From PALSA-612 sp963755155 (GTDB lineage: Bacteria; Actinomycetota; Thermoleophilia; Gaiellales; Gaiellaceae), in the NCBI GenBank assembly GCA_963755155.1, contig CAVWIV010000015.1, positions 1 through 64,000 on the forward strand: DNA of 64,000 bases. Reading direction: 5' to 3'. A program made the translations under genes and the position numbers. The notes under the pieces were generated by a model that was not told the origin of the DNA, did no database searches, and worked only from the letters and a program-made list of their open reading frames with translations. Every line of letters starts with the position of its first letter. Position 1 is the stretch's first letter. Below are positions 25,920 to 35,358 of this stretch, piece after piece.

Positions 25920-26479
25920 CAGCCGCCGAAGGCCACGGCCACGGGAGCCTCAGCGCCCTCGCCGGCCTCGAAGAACTCCCGCGGCGAGAAGCGGAAGAGA
26001 CGCGCGACGATCAGCGTCGGGAACGTCTGCTGGCGCGTGTTGAAGCGGAGCACGGTCGCGTTGTAGTACCGGCGCGAGGCGGCGACCTTGTCCTCGGTGT
26101 CGGTCAGCTCTTCCTGAAGCTGCATGAAGTTCTCGGACGCGCGGAGCTGCGGATACGCCTCCGCCACGGCGAACAACCGGCCCAGCGCGGCGCCGAGCAG
26201 GTCGTTCGCCTCGGCCGCCGCCTGCGGGCCGGAAGCGCTCATGACGGCGGCCCGCGCCCGCGTCACCTCGTCGAAGACTTCGCGCTCATGGGCCGCATAC
26301 CCCTTCACGGCCTCCACGAGGTTCGGGATGAGATCGGCGCGGCGGCGGAGCTGGACGTCGATGTTCGCCCAGCCCGTCTCGGCCTCGTTGCGGACGCGGA
26401 CAAGGCTGTTGTAGGCGTAGACGACGTACAGGCCGAGGGCGAGCAGGACGCCGAGGGCGATCCACAGCACGAGAGACAT
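25919..26479 (-). CDS. lemA: LemA family membrane protein
   Basis: 186 residues. One N-terminal membrane helix (LVLWIALGVLLALGLYVVYA) is followed by the LemA core YNSLVRVRNEAETGWANIDV, RRRADLIPNLVEAVKGYAAH and SRRYYNATVLRFNTRQQTFP. The C-terminus is FSPREFFEAGEGAEAP. A helical-bundle protein of uncertain role that is usually co-encoded with an HtpX-type protease, as here. Confidence 0.93.
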   Translation of the reverse strand: MSLVLWIALGVLLALGLYVVYAYNSLVRVRNEAETGWANIDVQLRRRADLIPNLVEAVKGYAAHEREVFDEVTRARAAVMSASGPQAAAEANDLLGAALGRLFAVAEAYPQLRASENFMQLQEELTDTEDKVAASRRYYNATVLRFNTRQQTFPTLIVARLFRFSPREFFEAGEGAEAPVAVAFGG

Positions 26480-26531
26480 CGGCGCAGCCTAACGCGGTGC
26501 GTGAATCGGCACAGAGCTGTCACCCGCGCGC

Positions 26532-28013
26532 GTGGAGTTCGCGGCTACGTTCGATCGTGTGCTCGCGCGCACGGTCACCCACGCTCTCGTCGGCCTCGAC
26601 GCGAGACGCGTGGAGGTGGAGGCGAACGTCGAGAGCGGCTTGCCCGGCTTCACGATCGTGGGTCTCGCCGACCGGGCATGCCAGGAGGCGAAGCATCGCG
26701 TGCGGTCGAGCGTCGCTGCGGCGGGCCTCGAGTGGCCGCGGCACCGGATCACGGTGAACCTCGCGCCGGCGGGCCTGCGCAAGGAAGGCTCGGGCTTCGA
26801 TCTGCCAATCGCCATCGCGGTCCTCGCAGCCTCGCACCAGATCCCGCGCGAGCGCCTGCACGGGCATGCCGCGGTCGGCGAGCTGGCGCTCGACGGGCGC
26901 GTGCGGCCGGTGGGCGGCGTGCTCGCGGCTGCGGAGGGCGCCCGGAAGGGCGGGCTCGAGCGGCTGCTCTGCGCCGCCAGGTCAGCCGCCGAGGCCGCGC
27001 TCGCAGGCATCGAGCCCGTACCGCTCCGCCATCTCGCGGAGGCGGCCGCGTATCTGCGCGGCGAGGGCGAGCCGCCGCCGTACGAGGCGGAGAACGGCCG
27101 GCCGCCTCCCGTCTCCCATCCGGATCTCGCGGACGTTCGTGGCCAGGAACGCGGGCGGCGCGCGCTCGAGATCGCTGCCGCCGGGCGTCACAATCTCTTG
27201 CTAGCAGGCCCGCCGGGCACGGGGAAGACGATGCTTGCTCGCCGACTGCCGGGCCTCTTGCCCGTTCTCGCGCCGGAGGAGGCGCTCGAGGTGACGCGGA
27301 TCCACTCGGTGGTCGGCTTGCTGCCGCCGGGGCGGCCGCTGATCGCGTCGCCGCCCTTTCGGGCGCCCCATCACAGCGCCTCGGTTGCGGCCGTCGTCGG
27401 CGGTGGGCCCGGGCCGCGTCCCGGCGAAGCGAGCCTCGCGCACCACGGAGTCCTGTTGCTCGACGAGCTCCCTGAGTTCGTGCGGCCAGCGCTCGAAGCG
27501 CTGCGCCAGCCGCTCGAGGACGGTGTCGTCAGCATCGCCCGCGCACAGGGGATGGCGCTCTTCCCGGCCCGCTTCCAGCTCGTGGCGACGATGAACCTCT
27601 GCCCGTGCGGCGGCCGCGGCGACCCGGCGGTCGAGTGCTCCTGTTCCACGCAGCGCCTCGCAGCCTTCCGCGACAAGCTCTCGCGGGCGCTGCTCGACCG
27701 CTTCGACCTCGTCGTCACCGTGCCTCGACCTCGTGCGCTGGAGTTGGCGGCGCCGCCGGCCGAGCCCTCTGCGGCTGTTGCCGCTCGCGTCGCAGAAGCC
27801 CGGGAGTTGCTCTGCTCGCCCCCGCGTCGAACGGCGGAGGCGGACGAGCTGCTCACGCGCGCGGTCGAGCGGCTGCCGCTCTCGGGGCGCGGCCGTGCCC
27901 GCGTCGCACGCGTGGCGCAGACGATCGCGGCGCTCGCAGGCTCGGAGTCCGTGCTGCCGGAGCACGTCGCAGAGGCGCTCTCGTACCGGGTGCCGAGGGA
28001 GCTCGACGCATGA
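26532..28013 (+). CDS. YifB/ComM family Mg-chelatase-like AAA+ ATPase
   Basis: 493 residues from GTG 26532; GTG 26559 (VLARTVTHALVGLDA) fits family length better. The N-terminal lon-like domain has VEANVESGLPGFTIVGLADR. The AAA+ core has Walker A LLAGPPGTGKTMLARRL, FRAPHHSASVAAVVGGG and LLLDELPEFVRPALEALRQP. A zinc-type cluster is CPCGGRGDPAVECSC. ComM proteins are DNA helicases for branch migration during natural transformation; dprA follows with a 4-base overlap, supporting a DNA-uptake role. Confidence 0.93.
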   Translation: MEFAATFDRVLARTVTHALVGLDARRVEVEANVESGLPGFTIVGLADRACQEAKHRVRSSVAAAGLEWPRHRITVNLAPAGLRKEGSGFDLPIAIAVLAASHQIPRERLHGHAAVGELALDGRVRPVGGVLAAAEGARKGGLERLLCAARSAAEAALAGIEPVPLRHLAEAAAYLRGEGEPPPYEAENGRPPPVSHPDLADVRGQERGRRALEIAAAGRHNLLLAGPPGTGKTMLARRLPGLLPVLAPEEALEVTRIHSVVGLLPPGRPLIASPPFRAPHHSASVAAVVGGGPGPRPGEASLAHHGVLLLDELPEFVRPALEALRQPLEDGVVSIARAQGMALFPARFQLVATMNLCPCGGRGDPAVECSCSTQRLAAFRDKLSRALLDRFDLVVTVPRPRALELAAPPAEPSAAVAARVAEARELLCSPPRRTAEADELLTRAVERLPLSGRGRARVARVAQTIAALAGSESVLPEHVAEALSYRVPRELDA

Positions 28014-28999
28014 GCGAGCTCGCGGTCGCAGCCTTCGCCGCCGAGACCGGCTCCCATCTCGTCGCCGAGCCGCGCTCCGCGCGCTTCGCGCGGTTCGTCC
28101 GCGGGTTCGACGAGCAGCGCTACCTCGTGGCGATCGAGGCGCGGGGGATCCGCTGGTTGGGACGCTCCGCGCCGGCGTTTCCTCGTGGCCTGGCGTCGAT
28201 CTTCGACCCTCCCGTCGGGCTCTTCGTGCGCGGGGACGAGGACGCGACGCTTCTCGACAGGCCCGCTGTCGCGATCGTTGGCGCCCGCTCGTGCTCCGCG
28301 TACGGCGCGTCCGTAGCGAGGATGCTCGGCCGCGAGCTCGCCGCCGCCGGCCTCGTCGTCGTCAGCGGCCTCGCGCGGGGCGTCGACGGCGAGGCGCATC
28401 GCGGCGCCATCGAGGCGGGCGGAACGACGGTCGCCGTCCTCGGTTGCGGTGTCGACCGGGTGTACCCGGCGGCCCACGCCGAGCTCGCACGGCGTGTGAT
28501 GGAGCGCGGGCTCATCGTGTCGGAGTACGCCCCGGGCGTCGAGCCTGCCCCGTGGCGCTTCCCGGCGCGCAACCGCGTCATCGCGGGGCTCGCCGCCGCG
28601 ACCGTGGTCGTCGAGGCCCGCGAGCGGAGCGGCGCGCTCATCACTGCCGACCTCGCGTTGGAGGAAGGACGTGAGGTGTTCGCCGTGCCGGGCGAGATCA
28701 CGTCGGCCCTCTCGGCGGGGACGAACGCCCTCTTGCGCATCGGCGCCACGGCGCTGACGTCGTCCGCCGACGTGCTGGACGCCTTCGGTATGTCGCCGCT
28801 GGCACAGCAGCCCGTCGAGCTGTCGCCGCCGGCAGAGCTCGTGCTGGCGCGGCTTCGCGATCAGCCCGCGGCGGCGGACGAGCTCGTGCGCGGGCTGGCG
28901 GTCCCGGCGGCCGAGGTAGCCACCGCGCTCGCGGAGCTCGAGCTCGCGAGCCTCGTCGACGAACAAGCAGGTGTCTATCGAGCTACCGCAGCGAAATAG
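28010..28999 (+). CDS. dprA: DNA-processing protein DprA
   Basis: 329 residues; ATG 28010 overlaps the yifB stop (ATGA). The Rossmann-like DprA core has AIVGARSCSAYGASVARML, VVSGLARGVDGEAHRGAI, TVAVLGCGVDRVYPAAH and ARNRVIAGLAAATVVVEA. A C-terminal winged-helix domain ends the protein. DprA loads RecA on incoming single-stranded DNA. The N-terminal part has a short helical extension typical of the family. Confidence 0.95.
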   Translation: MSELAVAAFAAETGSHLVAEPRSARFARFVRGFDEQRYLVAIEARGIRWLGRSAPAFPRGLASIFDPPVGLFVRGDEDATLLDRPAVAIVGARSCSAYGASVARMLGRELAAAGLVVVSGLARGVDGEAHRGAIEAGGTTVAVLGCGVDRVYPAAHAELARRVMERGLIVSEYAPGVEPAPWRFPARNRVIAGLAAATVVVEARERSGALITADLALEEGREVFAVPGEITSALSAGTNALLRIGATALTSSADVLDAFGMSPLAQQPVELSPPAELVLARLRDQPAAADELVRGLAVPAAEVATALAELELASLVDEQAGVYRATAAK

Positions 29000-29016
29000 T
29001 GCGGACGGAGAAACGC

Positions 29017-30650
29017 CTACGGCGCGTTACACAGCCCGTGCACGACGTCTCGCGCCGCGGCGTCGAGCTCGCCGGTGGTCGGCCAGGATCGCACGCGCTG
29101 CGTTGCTCCCTGGGCCGCCGGTGACGCCGCCCCCCGGATGTGCGCCCGCCCCGCACAAGTAGAGACCGCGGATCTCGGCCAGCCGATAGCGTGCATGTCC
29201 GAGGAGGGGCCGCCAGGCGAAGAACTGGTCGAGCGCGTGCTCGCCGTGCATCGGGTGGCCACCGCTGAGGCCGTACTCGCGCTCGAGATCCTCCGGCGTG
29301 ACGACGTGGCGAGCGACGATGGTCCCCGCGATTCCCGGTGCGTACGCCTCGAGCGTCCGCACGGCCGTGTCCATCACCTGATCCCGTGCTGCCTCGTCCC
29401 AGTCCGCGTCGCGGAGGAGCCGTGGCGCGTACTGGAAGAGCGCCGTCACCACGTGGGTCCCCTCAGGGGCGAGCGCAGGGTCGGAGAGGGTTGGGATCGT
29501 CGCCTCGAGATACGGATGCCCGGAGATCCGCCCGTACTTCGAGTCGTTGAATGCTCTCTCGAGGTGGTCGAGGCTCGGAGCGATGACGATTCTCCCGCGC
29601 AGGCGCTCGTCGTCGACGCGCGAACGCCGGCAGGGCGTCCAGGACGAGGGTCACCTTCGCGACCACGCCAGGCGTTCGGATGTTCTGGGCTCGCCAAGTC
29701 AGGGTCGGACCGATCTCGGCCGGGTCGAGAAGGCGTAAGAGGGTGTGCTTGGGGTCGGCGCTCGAAGCCACGATGCGCGCATCGATCTCATCGCCGTTCG
29801 CGAGGGCGACGCCTTCCACGGAGCCTCGCCTGCTGCGGATGGCCGAGACGTCGACGCCGCATCGCACCGTCGCGCCGTTCGTTCGTGCGGCAGCGAGGAG
29901 CGCCTCGGTCAGATTGTCCGGCCCGCCCCGGGCAAAGACTGTCCGCCCCGCCGCCCCTCCACCGGAGGCCGAGTCCCACAGGAAGTTGAGCGCCGTCCCG
30001 GCAGATCGCGGGCCCATGGCGGAGTAGCGAATGCCCCGCGCCCCGAGCACGCCACGCAGCGCTTCGTCGTCGACCGCCTCGCTCACGAGATCCGCGACGG
30101 ACATGGGCAGGACTCTCAGCGTCTCGTGGATCTGCCGCTTGCCAAGGTGCCGCAGTGCGTTCGCGAGCGTGAGGCCCTTGAAGCCGTCCGCGAGCGACGC
30201 ACCCGCCAGGTCCGGAGGCTCGGTAGCCTGGACGCGCGCCAGGAACCGAACCAGAGAGCGGACCTTGTGGTCGAACGCGAGGAATCCGCCTGCGTCTTTC
30301 GGCCGCCCCGTCCGCAGCTCCGTCGCGGTGCGAGCCGGGTCACGCCACAGCGTGATGGGTGGCCCATCGGCGGACGGTGCGAAGGCGACGACGTCGGGCT
30401 CGACGGCTCGAAGCCCGTATTTGCCGAGCTGAAGGTCTCGGACGACACTCGCACGGAGACCTCCCAGGCCGTCGGCGCCAATCGGCGCGCGCACGCCCGG
30501 AGCGATCTCCTCAGTCGCGAGTACGCCGCCCGCGCGGCTGCGGCGCTCGAGAACGAGTGTGCGCAGCCCCGCCTTCGCCAGGTACGCCGCCGCAACCAGG
30601 CCGTTGTGGCCGGCACCGACGATGATCGCGTCGTATCGCTCGCCGGCCAC
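29017..30650 (-). CDS. PYROXD2-like/phytoene-desaturase-type FAD oxidoreductase (second of tandem pair), two frame breaks
   Basis: GTG 30650 (VAGERYDAIIVGAGHNG) starts an FAD-binding domain with the dinucleotide motif VGAGHNGLVAAAYLAKAG and VLERRSRAGGVLATEEIAPG. Mid-part: KRQIHETLRVLPMSVADLVS and ARGGPDNLTEALLAAARTNG. A shift near 29625 joins LVLDALPAFA to RVDDERLRGRIVIAPSLDH; another near 29085 gives the GC3-rich end TTGELDAAARDVVHGL. The C-terminal FAD box is LYLCGAGAHPGGGVTGGPG. It closely resembles the preceding gene A in layout. Substrate unknown. The gap of 8 bases to gene A indicates one transcript. Confidence 0.85.
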
Positions 30651-30658
30651 GATGTACG

Positions 30659-32291
30659 TCAGGCCGCCCTGCGGGTTCCGAGCGAGCGCACGACCTGGAG
30701 GGCGGCGAGACGACCAGACGCCCCCATGATCCCTCCTCCAGGGTGCGTGGCCGAGCCGCACATCCAGAGGTTTCGCAGCGGCGTGCGATAGCGGGCCCAG
30801 CCCGCGACGGGCCGGTTGAAGAAGAGCTGCTCGAGGGAGAGCTCGCCCTGGAAGATGTTGCCCTCCGTGAGCCCGAACCGGTCCTCGATGTCCTTGGGGG
30901 AGAGCACCTGCGAATGCAGGATCAGCCGACGGATGTTGGGCACGCGCTCCTCGATGGTGTCGAGGACTGTCTCGCCGAATGCCTCGCGACGGGCGTCGTC
31001 CCATTCGGCGCCGTCGGCCAGGTGGTAGGGCGCGTACTGCACGAAGCAGCTCATGACGTGCTTGCCCGGTGGCGCCATCGACGGATCGACCAGTGTCGGA
31101 ATGACCATGTCGATGAACGGACGCCGGCTGAAGCGGCCGGCCTTTGCGTCGTCGTAAGCCAGCTCCATGTAGTCGATGCTGGGGCTGAAGCTGATCGCGC
31201 CGCGAAGGTGCTCGCCCTCGCCGGGGAGGCACGTGAACTCGGGCAGCCCGTCCAGGGCAAGATTCACCTTTCCGCTGGAGCCTCGGTACTCGGTAACGGT
31301 CGACGTCCGCGAGGAACGACCGATCGAGCAGACCGGGCTGGACGAGCCGGACAAACGTCTGCTGCGGGTCCAGGCTCGACAGCGTCACCCGGCCGATGAA
31401 CTCCTCGCCCGAGCTCGTGACGACGCCCGTGACTTCGTCGCCTCTGGTCAGGAAGTGCTCGACAGGAGCCTCGGTCCGGATCTCCGCGCCGAACGACCGG
31501 GCAGCGCTCGCGATCGCCTCGCTGACGGCGCCTGTTCCCCCCCGCGGTATGCCCCACGCCCGCAGGACGCCGTCGATCTCGCCCATGTAGTGGTGGAGGA
31601 GCACGTAGGCGGTCCCCGGAGAGCGGATTCCCTGGAACGTCCCGATGATCCCCGAGGCGCTGATCGTCGCCTTGAGCGGATCGGTCTCGAACCACTGGTC
31701 GAGGAAGTCGGCCGCGCTCATCGTCATGAGCTGGACGAAGACGGCGCGCTGCTCCCGGGAGAGGTCGTTGAAGGCACGGGCGAGCCGCGCGACCGGAAGC
31801 CATTCGCGGGGACGGAGTCGGCCGGGATCCGGCGGTGCCATGGTCAGGATCGGCTTGATGAATCTCGCCATCTCGACCATGAAGCGGCCGTACTCGTCGT
31901 AGGCCTCCGCGTCGCTCGGCGACCAACGCCGAAGCTCGCGGACGGTGTGGCCGTGGTCGTTCACGCGCCACAGGTAGTCGTTCTCGAGCGGCGTGAACGT
32001 CCCGTCGAGCGGCAGGATCTCCAGGCCGTGTTTCGGCAGCTCTAGCTCGCGAACGATCTCGGGCCGCAGCAGCGAGACCACGTACGAGGCCACGCTGAAC
32101 CGAAAGCCCGGGAAGACCTCCTCTGTCACCGCGGCTCCGCCGAGCACATGGCGCCGTTCGAGCACGACGACCTTGAACCCGGCCCGCGCCAAGTAGGCGG
32201 CGGCGACCAGGCCATTGTGCCCGCCGCCGATCACCACGGCGTCGTACACACGGCGGCCGGCCAAAGCAGCCCGATTATATTTGCCGGCCAT
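30659..32291 (-). CDS. PYROXD2-like/phytoene-desaturase-type FAD oxidoreductase (first of tandem pair), one frame break
   Basis: ATG 32291 starts MAGKYNRAALAGRRV, then the FAD motif VIGGGHNGLVAAAYLARAG and VLERRHVLGGAAVTEEVFPG, very like PYROXD2-family proteins. The middle has SVASYVVSLLRPEIVRELEL and TLSSLDPQQTFVRLVQPGLL. Near 31290 the frame shifts to RGSSGKVNLALDGLPEF. It ends with WMCGSATHPGGGIMGASGRL, the C-terminal FAD contact. Amine-oxidase-superfamily fold, probably cytoplasmic. Divergent by 72 bases from a GcvT-like folate protein, which suggests a joint oxidative demethylation role (inference). Confidence 0.87.
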
Positions 32292-32363
32292 GGCCCGATC
32301 CGTTCGACATGTCGGTAGTGCAGCTCGTCGGCCCCGAGAAGCAGACACCGAAGTCGTAGCGGC

Positions 32364-33575
32364 GTGTCCGTCGGTACCCCGTTCCATCCCCGCACCGCGC
32401 CGCTCAACCGCAAGCTGCAGTGGCGGGAGTGGTCGGGCTATCTCGCCGCCAGCGCGTACCACGACTCACACGAGATCGAGTACAACGCCATCCGCGAGGC
32501 GGCCGCGCTGATCGACGTCTCTCCCCTCTACAAGTACCTCGTCTCCGGCCCGGACTCGACGAGGCTCGTCGACCGCGTTATTACGCGCGATGCGGGCAAG
32601 CTCGCGGCCGGCCGCGTCTACTACACATCCTGGTGCAACGAAGCCGGCCGTGTCGTCGACGACGGCACGGTCGCCCGCCTGGACGAGGAGACCTATCGCT
32701 GGACGGCGGCCGACCCGTCTCTGCGCTGGCTGCGGATGAACGCCTCCGGGTTGGATGTCGAGATCGAGGACGTGGGCGACCGAATCTCGGCCGTGGCGAT
32801 TCAGGGGCCGCTGAGCCGCGACGTCCTCGAAGCGGCGACCGAGGCGTCGTGGGGCGACCTCGCGTACTTCGGTCGCCGTGCCTCACGCGTCGGGCGCATA
32901 CCCGTCGATGTCTCCCGGACGGGCTACACCGGGGACCTCGGGTACGAGGTGTGGGTGGAGAGCTCCGACGCCGTCGAGCTTTGGGACGCCCTCGTGCGAG
33001 CCGGAAAACCCTATGGGATACGGCCCGCAGGGATGCTCGCCCTCGACGTCGCGCGGATCGAGGCGGGACTGATCCTCGTCGAGGTCGACTTCGATTCCGT
33101 TCGACGAGCGCTGATTCCCGAGCAGTCGTTCTCCCCCTTCGAGCTGGGTGTCCTCGGCCGCTTTGTCGACTTCGGAAAGCTCGCCGAATTCGTCGGCCGT
33201 CGCGCGCTCGAGCGAGAGCAGGCGCGAGGTGGAGCTCCGCGGAGGCTCGTCGGCCTGGAGCTCGAGTGGGACTCGCTCGAGGGCCTCTATCGGGAGAGAG
33301 GGCTGACGCCGACGCTGGACCCGGCGGCGTCGCGCGAACCTCTCCCTCTGTATGCGCGGGGTCGGCAGGTTGGCAAGGCTACGAGCACGACATGGAGCCC
33401 GATCCTGAAGAAGGTGGTGGCGCTAGCGTCTGTTCGCGCCGACTACAGCTCGCTCGGCACCCGGATCGACATTGAGTGGACGGTCGAGGCACGGCGCCAC
33501 CGGACGCCGGCGAGGGTCGTGGAGCTGCCGTTCTTCGACCCTGCCCGCAAGACCTCGACGGTCGCCGAGTCCTAG
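32364..33575 (+). CDS. GcvT-family aminomethyltransferase-like protein
   Basis: 403 residues from GTG 32364. GcvT fold: EYNAIREAAALIDVSPLYKY, then CNEAGRVVDDGTVARL with the conserved Asp region used for folate chemistry, AVAIQGPLSRDVLEAA and VSRTGYTGDLGYEVWVESSD. The C-terminal barrel has GKATSTTWSPILKKVVALAS. It resembles stand-alone aminomethyltransferases and the folate domains of dimethylglycine/sarcosine oxidases more than the true glycine-cleavage T-protein. No gcvH or gcvP lies nearby. Likely role: accepting a one-carbon unit onto tetrahydrofolate. Shares a CTAG stop overlap with the lipoprotein gene. Confidence 0.87.
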   Translation: MSVGTPFHPRTAPLNRKLQWREWSGYLAASAYHDSHEIEYNAIREAAALIDVSPLYKYLVSGPDSTRLVDRVITRDAGKLAAGRVYYTSWCNEAGRVVDDGTVARLDEETYRWTAADPSLRWLRMNASGLDVEIEDVGDRISAVAIQGPLSRDVLEAATEASWGDLAYFGRRASRVGRIPVDVSRTGYTGDLGYEVWVESSDAVELWDALVRAGKPYGIRPAGMLALDVARIEAGLILVEVDFDSVRRALIPEQSFSPFELGVLGRFVDFGKLAEFVGRRALEREQARGGAPRRLVGLELEWDSLEGLYRERGLTPTLDPAASREPLPLYARGRQVGKATSTTWSPILKKVVALASVRADYSSLGTRIDIEWTVEARRHRTPARVVELPFFDPARKTSTVAES

Positions 33576-34138
33576 CCCTCAGTGCCGGTCGCGTCCCAGT
33601 ACACGAAGTCTGTCTCCTCGCCCGGGACGTAGGGCAGGAAGCTCGCACGGTCGGGCTCGCGCTCTTCCTCGACGAGGAAGAGCGTGCAGCTCTCGTTGCT
33701 CTCGCCCGGCTCGAGCTGCCCCTCGCCGCTGACCTGCGGGCACTTGTCGAACGGCGGCCCGCCGAGCGAGATGATGGTCGTCGCGCTGATGAGGTTGCCG
33801 TCCTCGTCCTCGAGCCCTGGTCGGAGCCGGTGGTCGATCGCCTGGTCGCCCTGGTTCTCGAAGCGGGCATCGACGTAGTACGGCTTCAGCTTTTGCTCTT
33901 CGGGGTCGAGCGTGAAGCCGCCGTCCTCGAGCTCCTGCTGCGTACCCTGCCGCACCGCGAGTACCGTCACGCCCAACGTCGTCGGCGTGGCTTCAGCGTC
34001 GCCGGTGTCCGCATGCTGCACCACTGCCTCCTCGCCCAGTGCGAGCGCTGACGATCCGCCCCCACTACCACCGCAGCCGGCCACGACGAGCCCGGCTGCG
34101 ATGGTCGCGATCAGCATTGTGTGCCGGCGAGCGCGCAC
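33572..34138 (-). CDS. Putative lipoprotein, DUF4352-like
   Basis: GTG 34138 gives a basic n-region and a lipobox (ATIAAGLVVAGCGGSGGG, Cys near residue 22), so the protein is exported and lipidated. The mature part is beta-rich: LGVTVLAVRQGTQQELED, YYVDARFENQGDQAIDHRL and CTLFLVEEEREPDRASF. This resembles the Ig-like DUF4352/telomeric-repeat-like extracellular domain found in many actinobacterial lipoproteins. Partner unknown. Its stop shares CTAG with the convergent GcvT-like gene. Confidence 0.75.
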   Translation of the reverse strand: MRARRHTMLIATIAAGLVVAGCGGSGGGSSALALGEEAVVQHADTGDAEATPTTLGVTVLAVRQGTQQELEDGGFTLDPEEQKLKPYYVDARFENQGDQAIDHRLRPGLEDEDGNLISATTIISLGGPPFDKCPQVSGEGQLEPGESNESCTLFLVEEEREPDRASFLPYVPGEETDFVYWDATGTEG

Positions 34139-34145
34139 TCTCGAT

Positions 34146-34508
34146 CTAGCTTGGCGCGTCGGCCGATTCGTCGCTCTCCCAGAGGCCGAACGTGTTGCCT
34201 TCGGTGTCCAGGCAGATTGCGAAGTAGCCCATGTTCGGCACCGGGCTCTTCGGCATGAGGACCGTGCCACCAAGGGACTTCACCTTCTCCGAGGCGGCCT
34301 CGACGTCATCCGCATCGAAGTACACGGTGACCCCGGTCTGACCTTCCTGCCTCGTCTGAAGGGCTCCACCGGGCTCCGTCGACTGCGTCATGTAGTACCC
34401 GCTGCCCTCGTATTCCTCGAAGTCCCAGCCGAAGAGCGAGCCCCAGAACGTCGATGCGCGTCCTGCGTCGTCGGCGGGGAACTCCCAGTGCACGAGCTTG
34501 CCTGCCAT
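34146..34508 (-). CDS. VOC (glyoxalase/bleomycin-resistance) family protein
   Basis: 120 residues, two beta-alpha-beta-beta-beta units: LVHWEFPADDAGRASTFWGS with metal-ligand His, then GVTVYFDADDVEAASEKVKS and FAICLDTEGNTFGLWE with the ligand Glu. Such single-domain proteins are dimeric metal enzymes or binding proteins; substrate unknown. Seven bases upstream of the lipoprotein gene on the same strand. Confidence 0.88.
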   Translation of the reverse strand: MAGKLVHWEFPADDAGRASTFWGSLFGWDFEEYEGSGYYMTQSTEPGGALQTRQEGQTGVTVYFDADDVEAASEKVKSLGGTVLMPKSPVPNMGYFAICLDTEGNTFGLWESDESADAPS

Positions 34509-34595
34509 TCGATCTCCTTCCGTCTCGAGGAGCCGCGAAGGCTAGTCGAAGCCCGAGCGTGTTTCCGAGGACGCTGTGAGGGCAACTAGCTCTTC

Positions 34596-34986
34596 ATGGG
34601 CTACTCGAAGACGAACATCAGGAGCGCCGTCGAGGACCAGGCGCCGAAGTTCGACATGCCGCCGGAGATGGAAGCGCGCTTCGCCCGGAAGGCCGTCGAC
34701 GGAGAGACACTCGGCCTCAGCCTCTTCACGCTCGCGCCGAACTTCCGGATCCCGTTCGGCCACAAGCATTCGGACCAGGAAGAGGTCTATGTCGTCGTCC
34801 GCGGCTCCGGCCGAGTCAAGGTCGAGGACGAGATCGTCGAGCTCGGCGAGTGGGATACGATCCGCTTCGGCACGGACACGATGCGCTGCATGGAGGCAGG
34901 ACCCGGACGGCATCGAGTACATCGCCTTCGGTGCGGGCGACGATCCCCGCGACGCCGAGATGACGCCGAACTGGTGGACTGACTAG
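34596..34986 (+). CDS. Cupin-domain protein, one frame break
   Basis: About 130 residues, starting MGYSKTNIRSAVEDQAPKF. Cupin motif 1 is FGHKHSDQEEVYVVVRGSG with two His and a Glu as probable metal ligands; motif 2 is weak (VELGEWDTIRFGTDTMRCM). Near 34900 the frame shifts to DGIEYIAFGAGDDPRDAEM and ends TPNWWTD then TAG. Probably a small metal-binding or sugar-isomerase-like cupin; function unknown. Confidence 0.82.
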
Positions 34987-35031
34987 CTCCTAGAGTTCGA
35001 GGCCGTGCACGGCCAACGAGAAGGAGGGACG

Positions 35032-35358
35032 ATGCCGCTGTATCTAACGAAGTTCAGCTACACGCCGGAGACGTGGGTCAGGCTCATCGGCAACCCGGAG
35101 GACCGCCGGCGGGCCGCTCAGTCGTACATCGAGTCAGTCGGGGGGAAGCTCCACGGGTTCTGGTACGCCTTCGGCGACCACGACGGCTACACCTTGTGGG
35201 AGGCTCCCGACAACGTGTCCATGGCCGCGGTCGCGCTGGCGATCTCAAGCGGCGGAGCGCTCAGCTCGTACGAGACAACAGTCCTCCTCACCGTCGAGGA
35301 GACGATGGATGCCCTGCGAAAGGTCGAGCAGGTCCAGTACCGAGCGCCTGGCGCATAG
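35032..35358 (+). CDS. GYD-domain protein
   Basis: 108 residues. ATG 35032 follows a strong ribosome binding site (GAAGGAGGG). The family pattern is clear: YLTKFSYTPETWVRLIGNPE, SVGGKLHGFWYAFGDHDGYT (the G-x-x-D...G-Y) and LSSYETTVLLTVEETMDALR. GYD proteins have a ferredoxin-like fold; function is unknown. It abuts the opposing cyclodeaminase-family gene (TAGCTA). Confidence 0.88.
   Translation: MPLYLTKFSYTPETWVRLIGNPEDRRRAAQSYIESVGGKLHGFWYAFGDHDGYTLWEAPDNVSMAAVALAISSGGALSSYETTVLLTVEETMDALRKVEQVQYRAPGA

Noticed and set aside
29463..32462. A 999-codon frame that looks like a double FAD oxidoreductase
   Set aside because: It results from a frame break in the first gene near 31290, which puts the read into the frame of the second. 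Two genes with separate ends at 30659 and 29017 explain the sequence better.
32364..33575. Naming the GcvT-like gene gcvT of the glycine cleavage system
   Set aside because: No gcvH, gcvP or lpd is nearby and the sequence resembles stand-alone aminomethyltransferases and oxidase folate domains as much as the T-protein.
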